This document shows, one piece after another, positions 34,998-40,725 of a stretch of 54,403 nt of DNA. The notes beneath the pieces are model-generated. The model had not been told where the DNA came from. It ran no database searches and was given only the letters and a program-made list of their open reading frames with translations. Where the stretch lies: positions 1 to 54,403 of IMG/VR virus record IMGVR_UViG_3300040801_001443; one strand, written 5' to 3'. This DNA is from a virus. Both the position numbers and the translations under genes were made by a program. Position 1 is the stretch's first letter. Each line of letters opens with the position of its first letter.

Positions 34998-35356
34998 TCT
35001 TTTCTACCAGAAATATATCTTTTTTCTGAAGGAGCATTTAAATTGGAAAATTGGATTTCTGTGTTATCATTATTTAATGATATATCATAAGAAACAATTT
35101 TTCCATTTTTAATATAGTCTATTAATTCTTCTTTAGTTATATCTTTTATATAATTATTTATAATATATGATATAGGAAATGATTTTTTTTCAATTTCATC
35201 AAGTCCATTTTCTATATTAGATTCTTCTTCATATTTTAATTTCATAAACTGTATAAATTCATGAATTCTTTCATGGATGCGAGAATATTTTTCTATATTT
35301 TCACTTCTATTTTCTTCTTTTAAAATAAATTCTTTATATTTAAGTATTTTTCCCAT
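34994..35356 (-). CDS. Hypothetical protein with targeting-like N-terminus
   Basis: 120 residues from Met at 35356; the longer frame starting at 35380 would run through the terminator hairpin and is not credible. 'MGKILKYKEFILKE|EN' is a good capsid-targeting-like peptide. The rest is helical and acidic then beta. No family recognised. Confidence 0.55.
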   Translation of the reverse strand: MGKILKYKEFILKEENRSENIEKYSRIHERIHEFIQFMKLKYEEESNIENGLDEIEKKSFPISYIINNYIKDITKEELIDYIKNGKIVSYDISLNNDNTEIQFSNLNAPSEKRYISGRKD

Positions 35357-35370
35357 ATTACTATATATAA

Positions 35371-35399
35371 AAAAACCCAATATAAAATATTGGGTTTTT
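35371..35399 (-). terminator. Terminator after the BIG_2 protein gene
   Basis: Perfect 13-base stem (35371-35383 with 35387-35399), loop AAA, T run on the minus strand. It lies just upstream of the start at 35356. Confidence 0.85.
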
Positions 35400-35420
35400 A
35401 TAACTATTTAAAATAAAAAA

Positions 35421-36386
35421 TTATGAGACTATTATTGTTATATCATCTGATATTGAATTTTCTGCTAATGGTCCATCATAAGTTGCAGTGATTATTACTG
35501 TACCATCAGTTAAGGTTGTAACTAAACCATCACTATCAACAGTAGCTACTGCTTCATCACTTGACACATAAGTCATATTTGAATCGGTTGTAAGAACAAC
35601 TTCACTTGCATCACTATATGTACCAGTACCACTTAATTGAATAGTGTCACCAGATGCTGCTGTTGTTGAACCAGATAATTCAAGTGTTTCAATACCTATT
35701 ATTGTAATTGAATATGTATCAGTTAATTGTGTAGATGTAATTGGGTCATTATATGTACCAGTTATTACAACACTTCCAGCAGAAACAGGTTCAACTAAAC
35801 CAGTTAAAGATACTGTTGCAACTGATGAATTACTAGATGAAAAACTTAAATCATCAATAACATTTGTTGTGCTTGCATCACTATATGTACCAGTACCACT
35901 TAATTGTATGTTTGTTGTTAGATTTGCAGTAGTTTCACCACTTAATGTAATACTTTGAAGTAATATTGATGTTTCACCACTTCCACCAAGTGTTAATATT
36001 CTGAAAAATAATCCATTACTATCACCCAAATAAGTATAATAATCATTATTTTCAGCATCAAATGTTTCACCTTCTACAATTGTATTTCCACTTATAAAAA
36101 CACCATTTACAGTTTTTTCAATTAAGAAACCGTTAACTGTTGCACTTTCAATTCCTTGCAATTTAAAATAGGTTTCTCCACTTGCACTTGTTGAAACAGT
36201 TGTAGTAGAACCTGTTACTAATGTTAAATCATCCGCTTGATTTCCATCAGCAGAACCAATCTTTGCAGTATTTCCAGATGTCCAAGCAACTATATATTCA
36301 GGTACACCACCTAAGATATCAATATAAGTATAATCAGTTATACCATTATTATAAAGTATGCCTTTTACGTTCTTTTGTTTTTTCAT
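35421..36386 (-). CDS. Decoration-type protein with two BIG_2 Ig-like domains
   Basis: 321 residues. Two tandem BIG_2 bacterial Ig-like repeats occupy about 140-320, each with 'LSGTGTYSDAS', then 'VATV(S/D)xxGLV' and '(V/I)ITxTY(N/D)'. The first 140 residues form a separate beta domain rich in Thr and Gly. Such Ig domains commonly sit on the capsid or tail surface. It is less AT-rich than its neighbours and rich in Thr/Ser. A terminator follows. Confidence 0.8.
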   Translation of the reverse strand: MKKQKNVKGILYNNGITDYTYIDILGGVPEYIVAWTSGNTAKIGSADGNQADDLTLVTGSTTTVSTSASGETYFKLQGIESATVNGFLIEKTVNGVFISGNTIVEGETFDAENNDYYTYLGDSNGLFFRILTLGGSGETSILLQSITLSGETTANLTTNIQLSGTGTYSDASTTNVIDDLSFSSSNSSVATVSLTGLVEPVSAGSVVITGTYNDPITSTQLTDTYSITIIGIETLELSGSTTAASGDTIQLSGTGTYSDASEVVLTTDSNMTYVSSDEAVATVDSDGLVTTLTDGTVIITATYDGPLAENSISDDITIIVS

Positions 36387-36442
36387 ATTTAAAATTTTTT
36401 TATTTTTATATATTAAAGAAAAAATATGATTTTTTGTGTTTT

Positions 36443-37108
36443 TTAAATTTTTGTTGGAGGAATAGTACCTTTTAACTGTGGTTGCTCCACTCCTTTATGA
36501 AAAACATTTCCTTCTGAATCGACAAATTCTGCCATTAGATGCCACCCTCTTGGTTTTCCTTCTACTGATTTTTTTGCTGGTTTTTTAGCAGGTTTCTTTT
36601 TTAGTTTCTTTTCTAATTCTTCTTCTTGTTTCTTCTTTAGTTCTTCAAATTCTTTCTTTAATCTTTCTTGCTCTACTTCAATATCTATATCATATGATTC
36701 ATTTGGAATGGTATCTTTATTGGATACTGTTTCAACATCATTAAAATTATAATCTTCAATTCCATCAAAAATATTTTCATTTTTTAATTTATCTTCTTTT
36801 TCTTGATGGTGATTGTTTTTAGTTATTGATGATAAAATTTCATGGGGATCTAAATTTTTATACATTAAATTTTCTTTAACTTCTTTGTTCTTTTTTTCAA
36901 CTTTACTTATAGGTTTATCTGTGGATTCTTCCATAGATACAGTTTCAACTTCAATTGAACCATCTATTTTCATTTTCAAATATTTTCCATTTTTTGAATT
37001 TTTAACATACATTGTCCCATCTTTAGTCATTCTTACTGGTGTATAATCTTGATAATTATTTATACCATTACTAACTAATATATATGCAAATTTTCTTAAA
37101 TCATTCAT
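36443..37108 (-). CDS. Protein with KKPAKK linker and C-terminal phage-type module
   Basis: 221 residues. A small N-terminal domain (1-50) is followed by a charged disordered region, a coiled coil (about 150-172, 'LKKEFEELKKKQEEELEKK') and a 'KKPAKKPAKK' linker. The compact end is 'GWHLMAEFVDSEGNVFHKG' followed by 'VEQPQLKGTIPPT'. That end reads like a folded module that may anchor to another virion component. Function unknown; structural role inferred. Confidence 0.58.
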   Translation of the reverse strand: MNDLRKFAYILVSNGINNYQDYTPVRMTKDGTMYVKNSKNGKYLKMKIDGSIEVETVSMEESTDKPISKVEKKNKEVKENLMYKNLDPHEILSSITKNNHHQEKEDKLKNENIFDGIEDYNFNDVETVSNKDTIPNESYDIDIEVEQERLKKEFEELKKKQEEELEKKLKKKPAKKPAKKSVEGKPRGWHLMAEFVDSEGNVFHKGVEQPQLKGTIPPTKI

Positions 37109-37169
37109 TTTTTTATTTATTTTTATTTTATATATTTAGTTATATGAATCTAAAAAATAAAAAAATAAA

Positions 37170-37328
37170 ATGAAAGAAGAAGCATTTATTTTTGGAGTTT
37201 GTTCGAGAATTGCAAATAAATATAATATTAATATAATTTTTTTGAGATGTGGATTTATTATTTCATCGATAATCTTTCCAATGTTTACAGTATTGTTTTA
37301 TATTTTTTTAGCATTTTTTATAAATTAA
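37170..37328 (+). CDS. PspC-like small membrane protein
   Basis: 52 residues from ATG 37170 to TAA 37328. 'IFGVCSRIANKYNINIIFLR' matches the PspC domain core (GVCaGlAey...vRl), followed by a hydrophobic membrane segment. PspC proteins belong to the phage-shock envelope-stress response. A phage copy might dampen that response or mark the membrane. Leader is 'aaaaaataaaaaaataaa'. Confidence 0.62.
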   Translation: MKEEAFIFGVCSRIANKYNINIIFLRCGFIISSIIFPMFTVLFYIFLAFFIN

Positions 37329-37373
37329 TTGAAAAAACATACAAAAAAATTTTTTTTTTTGAAAAAAAAATGC

Positions 37374-37381
37374 TATTTTTG
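37374..37381 (+). promoter_or_regulatory. TAnnTTTG element (Bacteroidota-type -7 box)
   Basis: 'TATTTTTG' matches the Bacteroidota vegetative consensus. The matching -33 TTG is not at the usual distance, so the call is weak. It lies about 56 bases upstream of the small ORF at 37437 in an otherwise gene-free 108-base gap. Confidence 0.3.
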
Positions 37382-37436
37382 TAAAAACAAACTAAAAATT
37401 TAAATATATAAAGATAACAAATTAATAAAAAATAAA

Positions 37437-37538
37437 ATGAATACATTTTTTAAACATATCAGTTTTTCGTTTAGTCATAAGTGGTCGAAGTATCATTCTA
37501 ATGATTCGGAATTGTTATGCTTAAAAATAAGAATATAA
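37437..37538 (+). CDS. 33-residue ORF or small RNA with own terminator
   Basis: Reads 'MNTFFKHISFSFSHKWSKYH' and on to TAA. Preceded by a possible promoter and followed by a strong terminator, so a short transcript is likely. Whether it works as peptide, leader or RNA is undecided. Confidence 0.35.
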   Translation: MNTFFKHISFSFSHKWSKYHSNDSELLCLKIRI

Positions 37539-37567
37539 AGATATATTTTTAAATATAATAAGATATT

Positions 37568-37602
37568 AAAAATCCGAATCTCATTTAGAGTTTCGGATTT
37601 TT
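37568..37602 (+). terminator. Terminator upstream of the tRNA array
   Basis: 11-base stem 'aaaaatccgaa'/'ttcggattttt' with an inner tctc/agag pairing, followed by T7. It separates the small transcript from the tRNA genes. Confidence 0.85.
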
Positions 37603-37646
37603 TTGTTTATATACGTTATTTGATATATTGGAAAAGGAATAAATAT

Positions 37647-37732
37647 TCCCCTGTGGCCGAGTTGGAATTAGGCACTACACTTTTAATGTAGGATTATTAA
37701 GATGTACGTGGGTTCGAGTCCCACTGGGGGAA
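37647..37732 (+). tRNA. Non-canonical tRNA: class II body with UUU anticodon
   Basis: Acceptor TCCCCTG/TGGGGGA, D stem GCC/GGC, anticodon stem CTACA/TGTAG with loop CTTTTAA (anticodon TTT at 37682-37684), a 16-base variable region, T arm GTGGG-TTCGAGT-CCCAC, discriminator A. The anticodon reads Lys, but the long variable arm and 'TGGCCGAGTTGG' D arm are those of Leu/Ser tRNAs. Identity is uncertain. Confidence 0.8.
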
Positions 37733-37738
37733 CTATAT

Positions 37739-37813
37739 GGTGATTGTAGCTCAATCGGGAGAGCACTCGGCTGTGAACTGAGAGGTAGTGGGATCGAAAC
37801 CCATCATTCACCC
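37739..37813 (+). tRNA. tRNA-His (GUG), copy 1
   Basis: Anticodon arm CTCGG-CTGTGAA-CTGAG gives GTG. G-1 at 37739 faces C73, the His identity pair. One T-T mismatch in the acceptor stem; T loop is ATCGAAA, with T54 replaced. Confidence 0.85.
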
Positions 37814-37838
37814 TAAGTTAAGACAAGTACTTAACTTA
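37814..37838. other. Hairpin between tRNA genes
   Basis: Perfect 9-base stem taagttaag/cttaactta with a 7-base loop between the two His tRNA genes. No T run follows, so it is more likely a processing structure than a terminator. Confidence 0.5.
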
Positions 37839-37842
37839 ATAT

Positions 37843-37916
37843 GGCTCTGTTAGTGTAGTGATAGCACAAAAGATTGTGGTTCTTTTAGCATCGGTTCGAA
37901 TCCGATACAGTAGCCC
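37843..37916 (+). tRNA. tRNA-His (GUG), copy 2, divergent
   Basis: Anticodon arm AAAGA-TTGTGGT-TCTTT gives GTG, with G-1 and C73 again present. The acceptor stem pairs GCT/AGC and CTGT/ACAG around one bulged T. The D loop AGTGATA lacks GG. The body differs widely from copy 1. Confidence 0.75.
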
Positions 37917-37920
37917 AAAT

Positions 37921-37993
37921 GGAACGGTAGCTCAGTTGGTAGAGCACTGGACTGAAAATCCAGGTGTCGGCAGTTCAAGTCTGCCTCGTTCCA
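37921..37993 (+). tRNA. tRNA-Phe (GAA), copy 1
   Basis: Acceptor GGAACGG/TCGTTCC, anticodon arm CTGGA-CTGAAAA-TCCAG, T loop TTCAAGT, discriminator A. Fully canonical. Confidence 0.93.
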
Positions 37994-37999
37994 CAATTT

Positions 38000-38075
38000 G
38001 GAACGGTAGCTCAGATAGAGTAGAGCGGTAGGGTGAAGTCCTACGTCGTCGGGGGTTCGAATCCCTCTCGTTCCA
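38000..38075 (+). tRNA. tRNA-Phe-like (GAA), copy 2, altered D and anticodon loops
   Basis: Same acceptor and first 15 bases as copy 1, so a tandem duplicate. The anticodon arm is GTAGG-GTGAAGT-CCTAC (GAA). The D loop AGATAGAGTA has no GG pair, and the loop base after the anticodon is G instead of A. Confidence 0.8.
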
Positions 38076-38080
38076 CAAAT

Positions 38081-38153
38081 GACCTCTTAGCTCAGTTGGT
38101 AGAGCACCTGGCTTTTAACCAGGGAGTCCAGGGTTCGAGTCCCTGAGGGGTCA
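38081..38153 (+). tRNA. tRNA-Lys (UUU)
   Basis: Acceptor GACCTCT/AGGGGTC, anticodon arm CCTGG-CTTTTAA-CCAGG, T arm CAGGG-TTCGAGT-CCCTG, discriminator A. Canonical class I. Its anticodon loop is identical to that of the class II tRNA at 37647. Confidence 0.95.
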
Positions 38154-38159
38154 CTAAAT

Positions 38160-38180
38160 CTAATAGTTTAAAACTATTAG
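38160..38180. other. Hairpin between tRNA genes
   Basis: Near-perfect palindrome ctaatagttt/aaactattag with a single-base loop, between Lys and Ser tRNA genes; probable processing signal. Confidence 0.45.
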
Positions 38181-38198
38181 ACATAATAAACTAAAAAT

Positions 38199-38289
38199 GG
38201 TAGGTAACTGGCTGAATGAAGAGCTTGTCTTGAAAACAAGTATGTTGGGTTAAGAGCCTGGCTTGTGGGTTCGAGTCCCACACCTACCT
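38199..38289 (+). tRNA. tRNA-Ser (UGA), copy 1
   Basis: Acceptor GGTAGGT/ACCTACC, anticodon arm CTTGT-CTTGAAA-ACAAG (TGA), long variable arm, T arm GTGGG-TTCGAGT-CCCAC. The base after the acceptor is T, not the usual Ser G73. Confidence 0.88.
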
Positions 38290-38295
38290 CAAATT

Positions 38296-38377
38296 GGAGA
38301 GTGCCGGCAAGGTGTCAAACAGGGCTTGAACCCCTGGGGTGCGTTTTTCGCACGGGTTTCGATTACTCCACTCTCCG
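38296..38377 (+). tRNA. tRNA-Ser (UGA), copy 2, unusual D arm
   Basis: Acceptor GGAGAGT/ACTCTCC, discriminator G, anticodon arm CAGGG-CTTGAAC-CCCTG (TGA), variable arm hairpin GTGCG-TTTTT-CGCAC. The D arm GGC-AAGGT-GTC has only a 5-base loop, and the T stem has a mismatch. Confidence 0.78.
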
Positions 38378-38383
38378 CACAAT

Positions 38384-38447
38384 CCTCACTTCTGGATGAT
38401 TTTTCTTCCAAAGTTATTTTTCTTTGTGAAGTTTATATGGAGTGAGG
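38384..38447 (+). ncRNA. Structured 64-base element, tRNA-like remnant
   Basis: Ends pair perfectly over 7 bases (CCTCACT with AGTGAGG). Inside are hairpins CAAAG-TTATTTTT-CTTTG and TGGA/TCCA. There is no T arm. It occupies a tRNA-gene slot between two Ser tRNA genes. Confidence 0.4.
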
Positions 38448-38452
38448 TTTAT

Positions 38453-38537
38453 GGAAGGTAAAGTGGCAAGGTGCCACCCTCGCCTGCTAAGCGAAGGGGT
38501 CATTGATTTGACTGGGTTTCGAGTACCCTGCCTTCCT
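38453..38537 (+). tRNA. tRNA-Ser (GCU), unusual D arm
   Basis: Acceptor GGAAGGT/GCCTTCC, D arm GTGGC-AAGGT-GCCAC with a 5-base loop, anticodon loop CTGCTAA (GCT), variable arm GTCA/TGAC, T arm GGGT-TTCGAGT-ACCC. The top anticodon pair is C-A. Confidence 0.8.
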
Positions 38538-38547
38538 CGATAGATAT

Positions 38548-38619
38548 ACGCCTATGGTGTAATGGTTAACATCAGGGATTCCAACCCCCTGGCTCTCTGT
38601 TCGATTCGGAGTAGGCGTG
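38548..38619 (+). tRNA. tRNA, probably Trp (CCA)
   Basis: Perfect acceptor ACGCCTA/TAGGCGT, D arm GTGT/ACAT, T arm CTCTG-TTCGATT-CGGAG, discriminator G. Standard numbering puts loop TTCCAAC and anticodon CCA, with an A-C mismatch closing the loop. A shifted reading gives Gly (TCC). Confidence 0.75.
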
Positions 38620-38658
38620 CAAGTGGTTCTTTGAAATGTTAATTTGATGTTCGATTTT

Positions 38659-38669
38659 TTTATATATAA
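38659..38669 (+). promoter_or_regulatory. TTTATATATAA box ahead of the HNH gene
   Basis: Exact motif, 16 bases before ATG 38686. It gives the endonuclease its own promoter inside the tRNA array. Confidence 0.5.
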
Positions 38670-38685
38670 AATAAAAATTTAGAAT

Positions 38686-39402
38686 ATGTCAAAAAACAAA
38701 TTTACAAAATTAGATGATAATACATTTAATGAATTAATATCTAATTCTAAATCAATTAGAGAAATACTAATTAAAGTTAATTATTGTTCTAATGGTAGTG
38801 GTGGATATGAAATATTTAGAAGAGAATGTAATAAAAGAGGAATTCCCATACCTAAATATGAATATTATGGAAATTTTATAGGTACTTTTAGTAAAGAGAA
38901 TCGATTATCAGATGAAGATGTTTTCGTAACAGGTTCAACTTATGCTAGACAATCTTTAAAAAGAAGAATTCTTAATGATAAATTAATTGAATATAAATGT
39001 TCAAAATGTGGAAATGATGGTGAATGGAAATATGAAAAATTAACATTACAATTAGAACATAAAAATGGTGTGAATAATGATAATAGATTGGAAAATCTTT
39101 GTTTTTTATGTCCTAATTGTCATTCACAAACAAAAACTTTTGCAGGAAAATCTAAAAATAAAAAAATATCTAAAAATAATAGATTTATTAAAGTTAATTA
39201 TTGTGAGTGTGGAAAAGAAATTAGAAAAGAAAGTAAAACTTGTTTAGAATGTTATTCTCTAAGTCAGAGAAAAGTAAAAAGACCTGAATACGAACAATTA
39301 ATAAAAGATATTGAAGAATTAGGTTATAGAGGAACAGGTAATAAATATGGTGTTTCAGATAACGCTATAAGAAAATGGAAAAAGAAATATGAAAATATTT
39401 AA
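38686..39402 (+). CDS. HNH homing endonuclease inside the tRNA array
   Basis: 238 residues. The HNH core 'LQLEHKNGVNNDNRLENLCF' (about 122-141) is framed by zinc cysteines CSKC (before) and CPNC (after), and a second CECG...CLEC pair follows. The N-terminal helix and the C-terminal helix-turn-helix-like 'GTGNKYGVSDNAIRKWKKKY' probably bind DNA. Free-standing HNH genes spread by homing, and tRNA genes are conserved targets. It separates ten tRNA genes from two others. Confidence 0.9.
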   Translation: MSKNKFTKLDDNTFNELISNSKSIREILIKVNYCSNGSGGYEIFRRECNKRGIPIPKYEYYGNFIGTFSKENRLSDEDVFVTGSTYARQSLKRRILNDKLIEYKCSKCGNDGEWKYEKLTLQLEHKNGVNNDNRLENLCFLCPNCHSQTKTFAGKSKNKKISKNNRFIKVNYCECGKEIRKESKTCLECYSLSQRKVKRPEYEQLIKDIEELGYRGTGNKYGVSDNAIRKWKKKYENI

Positions 39403-39446
39403 AAAGAATTATAAAAAATATTAATAAGAGAATTAATAATAAAATT

Positions 39447-39533
39447 AGTGGGATGATAGAGTGGTTGATTGAACATGATTGGAAATTATGTGTGTGAGCA
39501 ATTGTACAGAGGGTTAGAATCCCTCTCCCACTA
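39447..39533 (+). tRNA. tRNA-Ser (GGA), T loop TTAGAAT
   Basis: Acceptor AGTGGGA/TCCCACT, anticodon arm CATGA-TTGGAAA-TTATG (GGA), long variable arm, T arm GAGGG-TTAGAAT-CCCTC. The near-invariant C56 is A. Discriminator A. Confidence 0.82.
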
Positions 39534-39565
39534 CTATTTTTTTTATTTAAAAATAATAATTATAT

Positions 39566-39638
39566 TCCTCTATAGCTTAGTTGGTAGAGTATCTGATTCT
39601 TACTCAGAGGGTCGAGGGTTAGAATCCCTCTAGGGGAA
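39566..39638 (+). tRNA. tRNA-Lys (CUU), T loop TTAGAAT
   Basis: Acceptor TCCTCTA/TAGGGGA, anticodon arm TCTGA-TTCTTAC-TCAGA (CTT), T arm GAGGG-TTAGAAT-CCCTC, discriminator A. It shares the altered T loop with the Ser tRNA before it. Confidence 0.82.
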
Positions 39639-39676
39639 CTAAAAATAAAAATTTGTATCACTACTAGACTTATTTT

Positions 39677-39687
39677 TTTATATATAA
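39677..39687 (+). promoter_or_regulatory. TTTATATATAA box ahead of the lipoprotein gene
   Basis: Exact motif, 15 bases before ATG 39703. Confidence 0.5.
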
Positions 39688-39702
39688 AGAAAAAAAGAAT
39701 AA

Positions 39703-39897
39703 ATGAAAAGAATTTTTTTAACATTATCTATTATAATTTTATGTACATCATGTATGACATCTAGATATCCAGATTTCAATAGAACATATTCTAAAGAAAC
39801 AAAAAAGATAATCAAAGAGAATAAAAAGAAACAAAAAGAGATAAAAAAAGCAGTTAATGGTGGACCAACAAAAGGTACATTTAATTGGATAAAATAA
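39703..39897 (+). CDS. Small lipoprotein
   Basis: 64 residues. 'MKRIFLTLSIIILCTSCMTS' is a type II signal peptide with the lipidation Cys at residue 17 (lipobox slightly atypical). The mature part is Lys-rich and helical, ending 'GTFNWIK'. Some phages make small lipoproteins that block superinfection at the outer membrane, such as T5 Llp. That role is inference. Confidence 0.7.
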   Translation: MKRIFLTLSIIILCTSCMTSRYPDFNRTYSKETKKIIKENKKKQKEIKKAVNGGPTKGTFNWIK

Positions 39898-39955
39898 TTT
39901 AAACTATAATTATTTTTTAAACTATAAAGTACAAACAAAAAATAATTAAAAAATT

Positions 39956-40225
39956 ATGCCAAAAAGTAAAAACAGACGTAAACATAAACAAAAAGCTAAC
40001 GCTAGAAGAATTAGAAATCATGCAAGAGATAGACAACAACAAAAAATTTTGAAAGAAATGCAAAGAATTGGTCAAGAACAATATCTAAAACAAATGCAGG
40101 AACAATCAGAAAGAGAAGCAGAAAATGTTGAAGGAATAGATGAATTAGAAATTCAAGATGAAATTCAAGAAGATATTGATATTGATATTGATGTTGTTGA
40201 TGAAGAAAATAAAAGTTCTGAATAA
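39956..40225 (+). CDS. Bipolar charged protein
   Basis: 89 residues: the first 30 are strongly basic ('KSKNRRKHKQKANARRIRNH'), the middle a Gln-rich helix, the last 35 strongly acidic with an 'IDIDIDVVDEE' run. It could bind nucleic acid or RNA polymerase, but nothing identifies it. The stop codon lies in the loop of the following terminator. Confidence 0.6.
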   Translation: MPKSKNRRKHKQKANARRIRNHARDRQQQKILKEMQRIGQEQYLKQMQEQSEREAENVEGIDELEIQDEIQEDIDIDIDVVDEENKSSE

Positions 40226-40237
40226 TTCAGAACTTTT
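40211..40237. terminator. Bidirectional terminator between convergent genes
   Basis: 12-base stem aaaagttctgaa/ttcagaactttt with a 3-base loop and T run; serves genes 39956 (+) and 40242 (-). Confidence 0.88.
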
Positions 40238-40241
40238 TTAT

Positions 40242-40709
40242 TTAGATAGTTATAGTAAATTGTGTTGATATTTCGCCTTTACCATTCTTCCCAATTAATT
40301 TTACCGTATATGTTCCGCTTCCAAAAGTATCTCTAAATATAATTTTATTATCTGGATTTATTTTGATTCTTGTATTGTTCCATGGTAATACTGCTTTATT
40401 GGTAGTATCTAAAACAGTAACATAATATTTAGTAACTCCTGACACATATAACCATTCTGCATATAATGTATTAAGTTCTCCATTTTCTGTAACTCCGCTT
40501 GATGTTAGTGTTGGAGCAACAGATGGTGCAGAAAAATATCCACTTCTATCATTCCAAATTTTATCTTGTGCTGTATCATTATCTGCCCAATCTCTTATTG
40601 TAGTTTCATCATCATATACAATACACCATTCAGGTAAACTTGTATCTGTTCCAGGTTTAGCAAAACCTTTATAATTTCCATCTTTTCTTATCCAATTATT
40701 TAAATCCAT
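40242..40709 (-). CDS. Fibronectin-III-like virion protein
   Basis: 155 residues. Residues about 62-155 form one FN3/Ig-like sandwich: 'APSVAPTLTSSGVTENGELN', 'LYAEWLYVSGVTKYYVTVLD' and the end 'GTYTVKLIGKNGKGEISTQF'. The N-terminal 60 residues (Trp-rich, 'DLNNWIRKDGNYKGFAKPG') may anchor it to the virion. Probable head decoration or tail-tip protein. Confidence 0.6.
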   Translation of the reverse strand: MDLNNWIRKDGNYKGFAKPGTDTSLPEWCIVYDDETTIRDWADNDTAQDKIWNDRSGYFSAPSVAPTLTSSGVTENGELNTLYAEWLYVSGVTKYYVTVLDTTNKAVLPWNNTRIKINPDNKIIFRDTFGSGTYTVKLIGKNGKGEISTQFTITI

Positions 40710-40725
40710 TTTATTTATTTATTTT

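Noticed and set aside
36813-37046. Plus-strand ORF opposite gene 36443-37108
   Set aside because: Hydrophobic artefact of reading acidic/Lys codons antisense; the minus-strand product has recognisable modules.
38263-38445. 60-residue ORF in the tRNA array
   Set aside because: It runs through two tRNA genes and the structured element, with no leader like those of real genes here.
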